This document shows, piece after piece, positions 33,225 through 40,876 of a DNA stretch of 64,000 bases. The position numbers and the translations under genes were made by a program. The first letter of the stretch is position 1. Every line of letters starts with the position of its first letter. The stretch is from Lacrimispora xylanolytica (GTDB lineage Bacteria > Bacillota > Clostridia > Lachnospirales > Lachnospiraceae), in assembly GCF_026723765.1 (NCBI RefSeq), contig NZ_CP113524.1:1969001-2033000 (forward strand), written 5' to 3'. Below the pieces are notes generated by a model, which was not told the DNA's origin, searched no databases, and saw nothing but the letters and a program-made list of their open reading frames with translations.

Positions 33225-33733
33225 ATATAATTACCGCTTATGATTGAGAGAATATAAATGCAGTACAAGCGATTCCTTTTTACTGTGATAGAAGATTAAA
33301 TACTTCCATAAGATAAGGAATGATTATAAAAGACATGCACTTAAATGAAATAGAATTATATAATAATTTGTAAACTTAATAATTCTAGAAATGCTGATCA
33401 ATTAGTAACACAATGAAAATGATTTTAATTATAATAAGTAAATGAAGGTATGATGTCGGACTGGTTTAATCGGTGAAACGTAGAATTGATGACGAATTTA
33501 TCATAGTATCCTATATTTAAAATATAATATTGATAGTTACCATATTTGTTGATAAAATGGTCCTTAGACAACCATTTAATAACAAAATCTCTACATAATG
33601 GCGATTGTATCACAGATATCTTTGGAACGAATTCTCCTCGACTTGTTCAATAAGTCCCCAATTTCCTTGATTATATAAAATATTATCTCTGAACCGCACT
33701 CAATGAATGCTATAAACAAAAATTTAATATAGA
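33225..33733. other. AT-rich gap without a supported gene
   Basis: Over 500 bp. The longest frame (minus, 33613-33425) has no ribosome site and unusual composition. ATATTGATAGTTA near 33530 recurs from near 30000. I see nothing else. Confidence 0.5.
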
Positions 33734-33747
33734 AAAGGAGTCAAACT

Positions 33748-34110
33748 ATGTCAGATTGGACACAAATCCGACCAATTGTTAAGGAGTTGCTGGAAAATGA
33801 AAGGAATTCCAACAGTGGAAAGTATAATGGGGAACGATGCTTTATTACTGCGTATCAGCTTGCCGTATTAGTCGCTAAGGAAAATCCGAATCTAAAAGGG
33901 AATTTGCCCATTGGCGGCAAGGGCGTTGGCCCGGATAGCTTTTCCAGACAGATAGCCTGGCATTTATCCCAGGAAATAGACGGAGAGTATTTTGAGGGAA
34001 AACTTGAAATTGGTTTTTTCAGCCAGCGTGGACTTGACGAGTTTTCCTTTGATGAGGGGCATAAGCCATCATTAAATGAGTTCTCCATGTTTCGGTTACG
34101 AGAGGCTTAA
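33748..34110 (+). CDS. Conserved-looking hypothetical protein, 120 aa
   Basis: Not recognised. The protein starts SDWTQIRPIVKELLENER and contains GERCFITAYQLAVLVAKENP, GGKGVGPDSFSRQIAWHLSQEID and FFSQRGLDEFSFDEG. It appears globular and soluble with no Cys pair or membrane helix. AAAAGGAG precedes ATG 33748. It begins a same-strand run with VOC and GNAT genes, each with its own ribosome site. Confidence 0.75.
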   Translation: MSDWTQIRPIVKELLENERNSNSGKYNGERCFITAYQLAVLVAKENPNLKGNLPIGGKGVGPDSFSRQIAWHLSQEIDGEYFEGKLEIGFFSQRGLDEFSFDEGHKPSLNEFSMFRLREA

Positions 34111-34134
34111 ATACCATAGTGAAAGGAACGGAAT

Positions 34135-34596
34135 ATGTTTCGATATGTACATACGAATTTAATAGCAAAAGACCCGGACAAACTGATTTTATTTTATAAA
34201 AAAGTTCTCCATTGCCGGAGCATTGACGAGAAAAGAGACTTAAAAGGGGATTGGGTGGACCGGCTCACTAGTTTGAAGGATTCTCATATCAAAGGGGAAC
34301 ATCTGCTGTTACCTGGTTATGGAGATGACCACCCTACCCTTGAAATATTTTCTTATGATGCACTTAAGGAGTCTGTGGCTCCAGAAATCAATCGTCCCGG
34401 GTTCGGCCATCTTGCATTTGAAGTGGCTGACGTGGAAATGACCTTGTCCGAAATTATCCGCGCAGGGGGTGGAACTCTGGGAGAGGTAGTTACAGCAGAT
34501 TACCCTGACGGTGTGGAGGCAGTTCTTGTTTATGCGAGAGATCCGGAAGGCAATATTATTGAACTGCAAAGCTGGAGAAAGAAAAGAGAACTGTAG
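34135..34596 (+). CDS. VOC (glyoxalase/bleomycin-resistance fold) protein
   Basis: A 153-residue vicinal-oxygen-chelate protein. FRYVHTNLIAKDPDKLILFYKKVL gives the first metal His and paired beta-alpha unit, GFGHLAFEVADVEMTLSEIIRAGG the second, and ARDPEGNIIELQSW the final metal Glu. GAAAGGAA precedes the ATG. Lactoylglutathione lyase, dioxygenase and drug-binding members share these features; the substrate is undetermined. Confidence 0.88.
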   Translation: MFRYVHTNLIAKDPDKLILFYKKVLHCRSIDEKRDLKGDWVDRLTSLKDSHIKGEHLLLPGYGDDHPTLEIFSYDALKESVAPEINRPGFGHLAFEVADVEMTLSEIIRAGGGTLGEVVTADYPDGVEAVLVYARDPEGNIIELQSWRKKREL

Positions 34597-34621
34597 AAAA
34601 AGAAAGTCAGGAGCTTGATTC

Positions 34622-35011
34622 ATGGAAAAATACGAACTTGGTTTAAAGAAGAAATCATTTTCTCTTTTTTATCGTGGCGGAGAAATTTGGTGTGAGCATC
34701 TGGATGCGCTCTATGGCGAAAAAGAGCTTTTAAAGCAAAAGTTTCATCAGGATTTATTGGTAATCGGAAGGCCATCTACCAGCTCTTTTATTATTGTTAT
34801 TTTAGATGAGTCAGAGGTTGATAACGAGCTATTAGAGATGATTGTTGGGAGCCTGGCTGGTTTAGAGAAGCCGCTTCGTAAAGTGGTATTTGTAGGATTA
34901 ACATCAAAGATGAAAAGCTATATGAAAAAAAGAAAGACAGATACCAGATTTGTCATGACCTGCATGGATGACTTGGAAAAAGCGAAAGAATGGCTGCTTG
35001 AGAGAAAATGA
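34622..35011 (+). CDS. Hypothetical protein, 129 aa
   Basis: No family recognised. The pattern FSLFYRGGEIWCEHLDALYGE, then FIIVILDESEVDNELLEMIVG, VVFVGLTSKMKSYMKKR and DDLEKAKEWLLERK gives alternating strands and helices that resemble a STAS/SpoIIAA-like fold, but I would not assign it. A GGAG site precedes ATG 34622, 25 bp after the VOC stop. Confidence 0.7.
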   Translation: MEKYELGLKKKSFSLFYRGGEIWCEHLDALYGEKELLKQKFHQDLLVIGRPSTSSFIIVILDESEVDNELLEMIVGSLAGLEKPLRKVVFVGLTSKMKSYMKKRKTDTRFVMTCMDDLEKAKEWLLERK

Positions 35012-35046
35012 TACAGGTGTATAAAAGGACATAATGAAAGGTTATT

Positions 35047-35814
35047 ATGAAAAACGAAGAAATTCTTGAAATAGCAATGCACCAGTCTGCAATTGACAGC
35101 AATTGCAGCAGGAATGATTTTATGAGGTCAGAGAACAAGGTTGTACTTTCCGCACAAAACGCCAATGCCAGAAGATATTTAAAATTACCGTTTTCCTGCG
35201 ATCTGACCTCTTATGGAAATAATGTTGTGGCTTCTGTATCAGAAGAGCTGAAAGAGATTGTAAAAGAGTATATAGAAAAGTATGGTGCTCCCCATTGCTT
35301 TGAAACACCAAATCTGCATATTTTAATGGAAAAGCTAAAGCCATTTGATTGTAATGTTTGTTTTATGGCGGAATATTTTTTGCCTGATATGAATTCCCTA
35401 AACTCTATTTCCTGTGGGTATGAAACAAAGGTTATGAATCCAGATGAATTCTCAGCATATTATCTATCAAATTGGAGCAATGCTTTATCTGAAAGAAACA
35501 AAGAACGAGATAAGCTGGCGGTGGGTGCATTTCACAAGGGCAGACTCATTGGACTTGCAGCCTGTTCCGCAGATTGTGATACCATGTGGCAGATAGGAAT
35601 TGACGTACTTCCTGAATATAGAAATCAGGGGATTGGTGCCAGTCTTACAAGTAAACTTGCCATTCAGATATTGGAACGAGATATCGTACCTTTTTATTGC
35701 TGTGCTTGGTCCAATATAAAGTCGGTAAGGAACGCAATAAAAAGCGGATTTCGCCCTGCCTGGGTGCAGGTGACTGTGAAAGAGAATGGTTTTATTGCGG
35801 GAATGAATCGATAA
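35047..35814 (+). CDS. GNAT N-acetyltransferase, 255 aa
   Basis: A two-part acetyltransferase. The N-terminal about 125 residues are helical and not assigned. The C-terminal GNAT domain has IGIDVLPEYRNQGIGASLTSKLA, the acetyl-CoA loop, then CCAWSNIKSVRNAIKSGFRPAW, the usual C-terminal helix and strand. The start MKNEEILEIAMHQSAID follows GAAAGG. Substrate unknown. Confidence 0.85.
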   Translation: MKNEEILEIAMHQSAIDSNCSRNDFMRSENKVVLSAQNANARRYLKLPFSCDLTSYGNNVVASVSEELKEIVKEYIEKYGAPHCFETPNLHILMEKLKPFDCNVCFMAEYFLPDMNSLNSISCGYETKVMNPDEFSAYYLSNWSNALSERNKERDKLAVGAFHKGRLIGLAACSADCDTMWQIGIDVLPEYRNQGIGASLTSKLAIQILERDIVPFYCCAWSNIKSVRNAIKSGFRPAWVQVTVKENGFIAGMNR

Positions 35815-35943
35815 ATATTTCCTTGATTTGATTCTATTAACACAGCTACTTAGCCTATGCTGAGAATCAACAGGACGGCTATGAATCTAAATCAAATGTT
35901 AGAGAAAAGGTCCAGGGAATAATTGTATTTTTGGAGGAGAAAA

Positions 35944-36423
35944 ATGGACATAAAATACCGTATACCTGTTTTGGAGGATATGGAAAAGGTCAGTGCCCAA
36001 ATCGCAGTTAGTTATGTTTCCGCTTACAAGGGGCTTATGGATGAAACCTATCTATCCTCCTTAAAAACGGATCATTGGGTGCCGATTTTGCAGGAGAGTG
36101 TGAAGGCGGGTGACACTTGTCTTATTGCAGAATCCGCTGGATTAATGATTGGAAGTAGTGTATTTGGCACTGCTTATGATGGGAATGAGCGCTTTGCACA
36201 ATGGCATGCGTTTTACTTGCTGCCCGAATTCATTGGTTTTGGCATTGGCCACTGGTTCTTTGAAAAGCTTGAAAGAGAGATGATCATGATGGGGTGTAAA
36301 TATTGTATTCTGGAAGTTTTATCATCTAATAGCCGGGCAATTAAATTTTATCTCTCTCACGGCTTTCATAAATTGGAAACTTTTGATATTGAGGAAAACG
36401 GGATGACATTAACCTGTGATTAA
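35944..36423 (+). CDS. GNAT N-acetyltransferase, 159 aa
   Basis: A single-domain GNAT protein. Seen are YRIPVLEDMEKVSAQIAVSY, the acetyl-CoA loop FYLLPEFIGFGIGHWFFEKLE and the terminal LEVLSSNSRAIKFYLSHGF. The loop has FGIGHW in place of RGxGxG, somewhat atypical. GGAGGAG precedes ATG 35944; the in-frame start at 35923 lies upstream of that site. Substrate unknown. Confidence 0.88.
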   Translation: MDIKYRIPVLEDMEKVSAQIAVSYVSAYKGLMDETYLSSLKTDHWVPILQESVKAGDTCLIAESAGLMIGSSVFGTAYDGNERFAQWHAFYLLPEFIGFGIGHWFFEKLEREMIMMGCKYCILEVLSSNSRAIKFYLSHGFHKLETFDIEENGMTLTCD

Positions 36424-36452
36424 ATGAGAAAGAACCTATAAAGGAGCTGACG

Positions 36453-36875
36453 ATGACATACGAGATAAGGGAAAATGCTCTGACGGAAAAAGATTTTAAC
36501 AGACTAAGAGTATCAGCTGGCTGGGGACAACTGTCGGCGAAACAGGGAGAAGAGGCGTTGAAAAACTCTCTGCTTACAATAGCAGTGATGGATGAAGGCC
36601 AGGTGATTGGTATGGGACGACTTGTAGGCGATGGAGTATGTATCTGCTATGTCCAGGATCTTGTCATACTTCCCCAATATCAGGGAAAAGGCATTGGGAA
36701 AGCCATTATGGAACGATTGATTGCCTATGCAAAAGAGCACGGAGTTTCTGGAACTCATCTTACCTTGGGGCTCTTTGCAGCCAAAGGAAAAGAGGTGTTC
36801 TACCAAAAGCTGGGATTTTTCACTCGGCCTAATGAGAACCGGGGTCCTGGAATGGAATTATCCCTGGAGCTTTAG
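36453..36875 (+). CDS. GNAT N-acetyltransferase, 140 aa
   Basis: A small GNAT protein. The acetyl-CoA site reads VQDLVILPQYQGKGIGKAIME, a canonical QGKGIG. The C-terminus FYQKLGFFTRPNENRGPGMEL is typical of the YitI/PhnO-like group. AAAGGAG precedes ATG 36453, 29 bp after the previous GNAT stop. Third GNAT in a row, unrelated in detail to its neighbours. Confidence 0.9.
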   Translation: MTYEIRENALTEKDFNRLRVSAGWGQLSAKQGEEALKNSLLTIAVMDEGQVIGMGRLVGDGVCICYVQDLVILPQYQGKGIGKAIMERLIAYAKEHGVSGTHLTLGLFAAKGKEVFYQKLGFFTRPNENRGPGMELSLEL

Positions 36876-36947
36876 AAGATATATGATAATAATATAATAA
36901 AATCTGTGTGAATGAATAAAAAAACTACGATTTTAGGGGGGGTACAT

Positions 36948-37541
36948 ATGGATTTAAAATTTGAAAAAGAAGCTCTGTTTTGGATTAACGAGCCAAAGAA
37001 CTACACAATTAAGGAGACTGAAATTGTAATTGATACGGAGCCAGGAACTGATTTCTGGCAAAGAACGTATTATGGTTTTCAAAATGATAATGCACCAGCA
37101 TTATTGATAAAAACCAGTGAGCAGTATTTTTCATTTTTAGTGAGAACTGAATTTGACAGCAGGCACCGGTTTGACCAATGCGGTGTCATTGTATATCAAA
37201 ACAGCGAGAACTGGATTAAGGCTTCCATTGAATATGAAAATGAAACATTTCAAAGATTGGGAAGCGTTGTTACAAATCTGGGATATTCCGATTGGGCAAC
37301 GACAGACATTCCTGCATCTCAGAAGTATATGTATTACCGGCTGAGCAGGAGAAAACAGGATTTTTGCATGGAAAATTCCTACGATGGAGTAAATTATAAG
37401 CAGATGCGCATCGCCCATCTGTTTGAAGGTGACAATGAGATCCAGCTGGGGATCTATGCATGCAGTCCGGAGCATTCAACCTTTAAAGCTGTCTTTACTG
37501 AAATTGCTTTTACAGAATGTCAATGGAAAGAGCATAAATAA
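36948..37541 (+). CDS. DUF1349 protein (concanavalin A-like fold)
   Basis: A 197-residue protein of the DUF1349 family, a beta-sandwich in the concanavalin A-like superfamily with unclear function (a yeast member was named regulation of enolase protein 1). ETEIVIDTEPGTDFWQRTYYGF, FDQCGVIVYQNSENWIKASIEYE and IQLGIYACSPEHSTF are typical. ATG 36948 follows a purine-rich AGGGGGGG; an ATG at 36912 is in frame but lacks a site. Confidence 0.85.
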   Translation: MDLKFEKEALFWINEPKNYTIKETEIVIDTEPGTDFWQRTYYGFQNDNAPALLIKTSEQYFSFLVRTEFDSRHRFDQCGVIVYQNSENWIKASIEYENETFQRLGSVVTNLGYSDWATTDIPASQKYMYYRLSRRKQDFCMENSYDGVNYKQMRIAHLFEGDNEIQLGIYACSPEHSTFKAVFTEIAFTECQWKEHK

Positions 37542-37636
37542 TCAGACACTTTAATCATTTCTTGGTGCTAGTCCTCTGATCTATGGCATATTTTATATTA
37601 GAGCATAAAATATCTATAGAGAAGGAGGACAAGTAA

Positions 37637-37840
37637 ATGGACAAGGAATATTGGAAGAGATGGATCAGGGCTGCGGGAATCCGGGCGATTAAAACAATGG
37701 CTCAGACAGCCGTAGCCGCCATTGGAACAACCGCGTTGATGTCAGGTGTTGACTGGGTACTGGTAGGCTCCACAGCCGCCCTTGCCGGTATTATGTCCCT
37801 GCTCACATCCATTGCGGGACTGCCGGAGTTAAAAGTATAG
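37637..37840 (+). CDS. Holin-like small membrane protein
   Basis: A 67-residue protein resembling phage holins of the r1t/phi-LC3-type group: basic N-terminus (DKEYWKRWIRAAGIRAIKT), then two hydrophobic helices (AQTAVAAIGTTALMSGVDWV and GSTAALAGIMSLLTSIAG). AAGGAGG precedes ATG 37637. No endolysin or phage genes are nearby, so it is a stand-alone holin, either a prophage remnant or used for protein release. It ends at a strong terminator. Confidence 0.8.
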   Translation: MDKEYWKRWIRAAGIRAIKTMAQTAVAAIGTTALMSGVDWVLVGSTAALAGIMSLLTSIAGLPELKV

Positions 37841-37844
37841 TATT

Positions 37845-37899
37845 AAAAAAACAGCCCTTTTGACCTGGGTAAATTCCAGGTTCAAGGGGCTGTTTTCTT
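37845..37899. terminator. Long bidirectional terminator
   Basis: AAAACAGCCC pairs with GGGCTGTTTT, with an inner ACCTGG/CCAGGT stem; it lies between the holin-like gene and the convergent small gene. Confidence 0.88.
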
Positions 37900-37906
37900 G
37901 CAGGGG

Positions 37907-38218
37907 TTAAATTACCATGACCCATTTGCAGGCTTCCATATAAAAAATCAGTTTAAATCTGCATAAGATGCCTCCGATTACGGCTTCACAATCGTATTCC
38001 TTTGATGGGATGCCGGAATAATTTTTATCTTCGGTACACTTGATATTTAAAGAAGAGACTGTTTGTATCATTCCGTCCTCACCTTCGAATTTGAAGCTTA
38101 AGGGGATAGGGCTGCAGGTAGAAGTAAACCATGCTTTGCAGGCAATGTGATACAGCTTTCCCCGAACTGCACCGCTGTCAATATTTTTTACATTGGTTCC
38201 GATCCCGAATTTACCCAT
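37907..38218 (-). CDS. Hypothetical protein downstream of dinB
   Basis: A 103-residue protein of unknown family starting 12 bp after the dinB stop on the same strand. It is beta-rich: MGKFGIGTNVKNIDSGAVRGKLYHI, FTSTCSPIPLSFKFEGEDG, YDCEAVIGGILCRFKLIFYMEACKWVMV, with five Cys. AAGAGGTC precedes the ATG. The placement suggests cotranscription with dinB under SOS control, and possibly a polymerase-associated role (inference). It does not resemble YolD. Confidence 0.7.
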   Translation of the reverse strand: MGKFGIGTNVKNIDSGAVRGKLYHIACKAWFTSTCSPIPLSFKFEGEDGMIQTVSSLNIKCTEDKNYSGIPSKEYDCEAVIGGILCRFKLIFYMEACKWVMVI

Positions 38219-38230
38219 ATATCTGACCTC

Positions 38231-39493
38231 TTACATAATAATTTCATTGTTATAATTCACGGTTCTTTTTTCCCGGCTGATTCCTCCGCTCATGTGATCA
38301 ATAGACCTGGTTTGTACGAAACTGGCTCTTTTGATGCTGTCTGAGCCAAAACGTTTTCTGATCTCGTCAATGGCTTTGTCCAGCCGTTCCAGCTTTTCAT
38401 AATCCGTTGTATCAAATATGTTTAGCTGGCGGTTGGACTCGCTGGTTACCCGGCTGGTGTGAATGCCTAAGTGGCGTATGGGGACCTTATCCCACATTTC
38501 ATCAAAGATCTGGCAGGAAGCTTCAAAAATTTCCTTTGTTATATTGGTGGGAGCAGAAAGGGTCTTCTGGTGTCCCAGGTATTCAAAGTTGTAATTTTTA
38601 ATTCCTACGGATACAACGCCGATTTTTATTCCATCCTCTCTCAGTCTTGCGGATAAGGTCTCTGCCAGAGATAAAAGGACTAATTTGGCTGTATTGGAAT
38701 CGGTGACATCAAAGGAAATAGTAGTGCTGTTTCCGTATCCCTTGTTAGGCGGTGGGACTGGTTCCACGGCGGAAAAGTCGATCCCATTGGCAAAGGACCA
38801 GATAACCTCTCCATGCTTGCCGAAATGATTTTTAAGAATCGTGGGGTCTGTCTGAGCCAGCTCTCCAATGGTCTTGATTCCCAGATTGTGAAGCTTTGAA
38901 AAGGTAGCCCGGCCAACGAAAAACAGTTCTGACACGGATAAGGGCCACATCTTAGTCTGGATTTCATGCTTCCATAGTGTATGCACCCGGTAAGGCTTTT
39001 TAAAATCCGATGCCATCTTAGCCAGAATTTTGTTGTTGGAGACCCCGATATTTACGGTAAATCCCAATTCCCTGTAAATCCGTTCTTTCATATCCTCAGC
39101 AGCTTCCTCTGGTGTTCCAAACAAGGCATCCGTGCCAGTCATATCAACAAAGGCCTCATCGATGGAGTACTGTTCCACCATGGGAGAGTACTGCTTCAAA
39201 AGAAGGAGAAAGGCTTCCGAAGATTTTTGATACAGGTTATAATTAGGAGGAACCATAGTGAGGCCGGGACATTTTCTAAGTGCCTCCCAGACGGCCTCTC
39301 CGGTTTTAATGTTGTATTTTTTCGCTGGTATGCTTTTTGCCAGAATGATACCGTGTCTTTTTTCTGTGTCTCCGCAGACAGCGGATGGTATTTCCCGCAA
39401 ATCCAGCTTTCCGCCAAGATGATGAAGCCGGTACACGGCCTCCCAGCTTAAAAATGCCGAATTTACATCAATGTGAAAGATTACTTTATCCAT
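38231..39493 (-). CDS. dinB: DNA polymerase IV (Y family)
   Basis: A 420-residue translesion polymerase. FHIDVNSAFLSWEAVYRL supplies the first catalytic Asp (D9), and YSIDEAFVDMTGT the DE pair. GVSNNKILAKMASDFKKP and helix-hairpin-helix LGIKTIGELAQTDP precede a little-finger domain. No canonical beta-clamp motif was verified at the C-terminus. ATG 39493 (MDKVIFHID) follows AGAGGTGG; 41 extra residues upstream would read through the LexA-like box and are not used. Probably SOS-induced. Confidence 0.94.
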   Translation of the reverse strand: MDKVIFHIDVNSAFLSWEAVYRLHHLGGKLDLREIPSAVCGDTEKRHGIILAKSIPAKKYNIKTGEAVWEALRKCPGLTMVPPNYNLYQKSSEAFLLLLKQYSPMVEQYSIDEAFVDMTGTDALFGTPEEAAEDMKERIYRELGFTVNIGVSNNKILAKMASDFKKPYRVHTLWKHEIQTKMWPLSVSELFFVGRATFSKLHNLGIKTIGELAQTDPTILKNHFGKHGEVIWSFANGIDFSAVEPVPPPNKGYGNSTTISFDVTDSNTAKLVLLSLAETLSARLREDGIKIGVVSVGIKNYNFEYLGHQKTLSAPTNITKEIFEASCQIFDEMWDKVPIRHLGIHTSRVTSESNRQLNIFDTTDYEKLERLDKAIDEIRKRFGSDSIKRASFVQTRSIDHMSGGISREKRTVNYNNEIIM

Positions 39494-39519
39494 ATGACCA
39501 CCTCTGTTTTTATTATATT

Positions 39520-39533
39520 CGAATATATGTTCG
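39520..39533. promoter_or_regulatory. LexA (SOS) box before dinB
   Basis: CGAATATATGTTCG matches the Gram-positive LexA/DinR consensus CGAACrnryGTTyG at all but one defined position (T for C at position 5). It lies 27 bp before the dinB start, a fitting place for SOS repression. Confidence 0.7.
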
Positions 39534-39685
39534 AATAATAGAGGAAAATTATAGAAAAAATAAAATAAAGAAATAACTTTCATCCATGTCGAGGTTAGTA
39601 CCATACTTGCTTTCATAGAACCGTATGGTCAGAAAGAAGGGGATGGGGACCAAAAGAAGCGAGATGAACAATATCAAAAAAGGCA

Positions 39686-39714
39686 TTGACAAGAAGAATA
39701 AATAATTGTATATT
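39686..39714 (+). promoter_or_regulatory. Sigma-A promoter of the LacI-type regulator gene
   Basis: TTGACA 39686-39691 and TATATT 39709-39714, 17-bp spacer; the operator at 39723 begins 8 bp after the -10. Confidence 0.8.
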
Positions 39715-39722
39715 AAGAAAAA

Positions 39723-39736
39723 GGAAACCGTTTTCC
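39723..39736. promoter_or_regulatory. LacI-family operator, copy 1 (regulator gene)
   Basis: GGAAACCGTTTTCC, a near-palindrome with central CG as in LacI-family sites, placed on the expected transcription start. The same 14 bp recur at 40780 before malQ. It also differs from the CcpA cre consensus only at the outer bases. Confidence 0.75.
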
Positions 39737-39751
39737 GTAGGAGGCAATTTG

Positions 39752-40747
39752 ATGGTATCTATAAACGATGTGGCGAAAAAGGCAGGAGTAGCAAAATCTA
39801 CAGTATCTAAGGTTTTAAATAATTATTCTCTGGTGAGCGAAGAGACCAGATTAAAGGTGGAGAAAGCTGTTGAAGAGTTAGGATATGTGCCGAACTCAAT
39901 TGCCATATCCCTTTCTAAAAAGGAATTTAACCGAGTGGGACTGATTGTTGATATTCGGCATAATAGCCAGTTTGTAGAAGAAATCAATATGCAGCACTTA
40001 ACAGGAGCTTTTGAAAAAGCAAAAGAATATCGTATAGAAGTGGTGACATTTTTTAGTTCTCAGTTTGAAGAGATGGACTGGAAAGAGGTTACTAATTTTT
40101 TGAAATCCCAAAGAATTAATTGTTTAATTATATATAATTTATCTATAGAGAATAAGAACATATATAAGATTATTGAGAAGCAAGAGTTTTTTTGTGTTTT
40201 AGTTGATTCTCCAATCACCAATGCAAGAACTTCATCTGTATCTATCGACCACTTTCAGGCGCAGTATGATGTGGCAAAGAAAACTTTTGATGAGAATGAC
40301 TATATTAATAACGTACTTTATATTGCAGGCGGTGCAGGCGGATACATAACGGACCGAAGGTTAGAGGCCATGAAAAAGCTGCAGGAAGAGTATCATTTTG
40401 AACTTATTATAAAGTACGGTGATTTTAATGAATATAAAGCAAGAGAGATTACACAAAAATATGCTTCCAAGATTAATGTGGTTGTATGTGCATCAGACTT
40501 AATGGCCATCGGTGCGGTGTTTGCATTGACAGAGATGGATTTATTCCGTCCCGTATGCGGTTTTGATGGCATTCGATTAATGGGATATACCCAAATTGCG
40601 ATGAATACAGTGAAACAGGATTTTAACAGAAAGTCTAAGCAGGCTTTTGATGAACTCAAGAAATTGCTTAATGGAGAAACAGGAAGACATGTTCTGATAC
40701 CCTATGAGGTATGTAAAATTAACTATATGGATGTTATTCAAAAATAA
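39752..40747 (+). CDS. LacI family regulator of the maltodextrin locus (MalR-like)
   Basis: A 331-residue LacI-type repressor. The N-terminal helix-turn-helix SINDVAKKAGVAKSTVSKVLNNYSLVSEETR is textbook. The sugar-binding domain follows with RVGLIVDIRH and SVSIDHFQAQYD. ATG 39752 is preceded by AGGAGGC. Identical operators before itself and before malQ indicate autorepression and control of the downstream genes; a maltose-like inducer is inferred from them. Confidence 0.92.
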   Translation: MVSINDVAKKAGVAKSTVSKVLNNYSLVSEETRLKVEKAVEELGYVPNSIAISLSKKEFNRVGLIVDIRHNSQFVEEINMQHLTGAFEKAKEYRIEVVTFFSSQFEEMDWKEVTNFLKSQRINCLIIYNLSIENKNIYKIIEKQEFFCVLVDSPITNARTSSVSIDHFQAQYDVAKKTFDENDYINNVLYIAGGAGGYITDRRLEAMKKLQEEYHFELIIKYGDFNEYKAREITQKYASKINVVVCASDLMAIGAVFALTEMDLFRPVCGFDGIRLMGYTQIAMNTVKQDFNRKSKQAFDELKKLLNGETGRHVLIPYEVCKINYMDVIQK

Positions 40748-40765
40748 GGATAATATCCATATAAT
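40737..40765 (+). promoter_or_regulatory. Candidate promoter of the malQ operon
   Basis: TATAAT at 40760-40765 with TTCAAA at 40737-40742 (17-bp spacer), starting inside the last codons of the regulator gene. The operator follows 12 bp after the -10. Confidence 0.55.
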
Positions 40766-40776
40766 TTTTTTGAAAG

Positions 40777-40798
40777 TACGGAAACCGTTTTCCGTACG
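40777..40798. promoter_or_regulatory. LacI-family operator, copy 2 (malQ)
   Basis: The core GGAAACCGTTTTCC (40780-40793), identical to copy 1, is here extended by GTAC on both sides into a 22-bp near-palindrome. The longer symmetry suggests stronger binding than at copy 1. Confidence 0.8.
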
Positions 40799-40876
40799 AA
40801 TTGCAACCACATTGTATTTTACAACCAAAAGGAATCTATATGCAAAAAAATAAGTAGAAAAAGGAGAATCTGATAT

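Noticed and set aside
29887-33560. Recurring ATATTGATAGTTA in two gaps considered as boundaries of an inserted element
   Set aside because: Only 13 AT-rich bases shared, no target duplication and no mobility gene between them.
33425-33613. Minus-strand frame of 62 codons in the 33.2-33.7 kb gap
   Set aside because: No ribosome site, no terminator, and low-complexity AT-rich composition; more likely chance.
35815-35943. Inverted repeats (CTTAGC/GCTGAG) between two GNAT genes considered as integron-type recombination sites
   Set aside because: No repeated copy between other genes of the run and no integrase; too short and imperfect.
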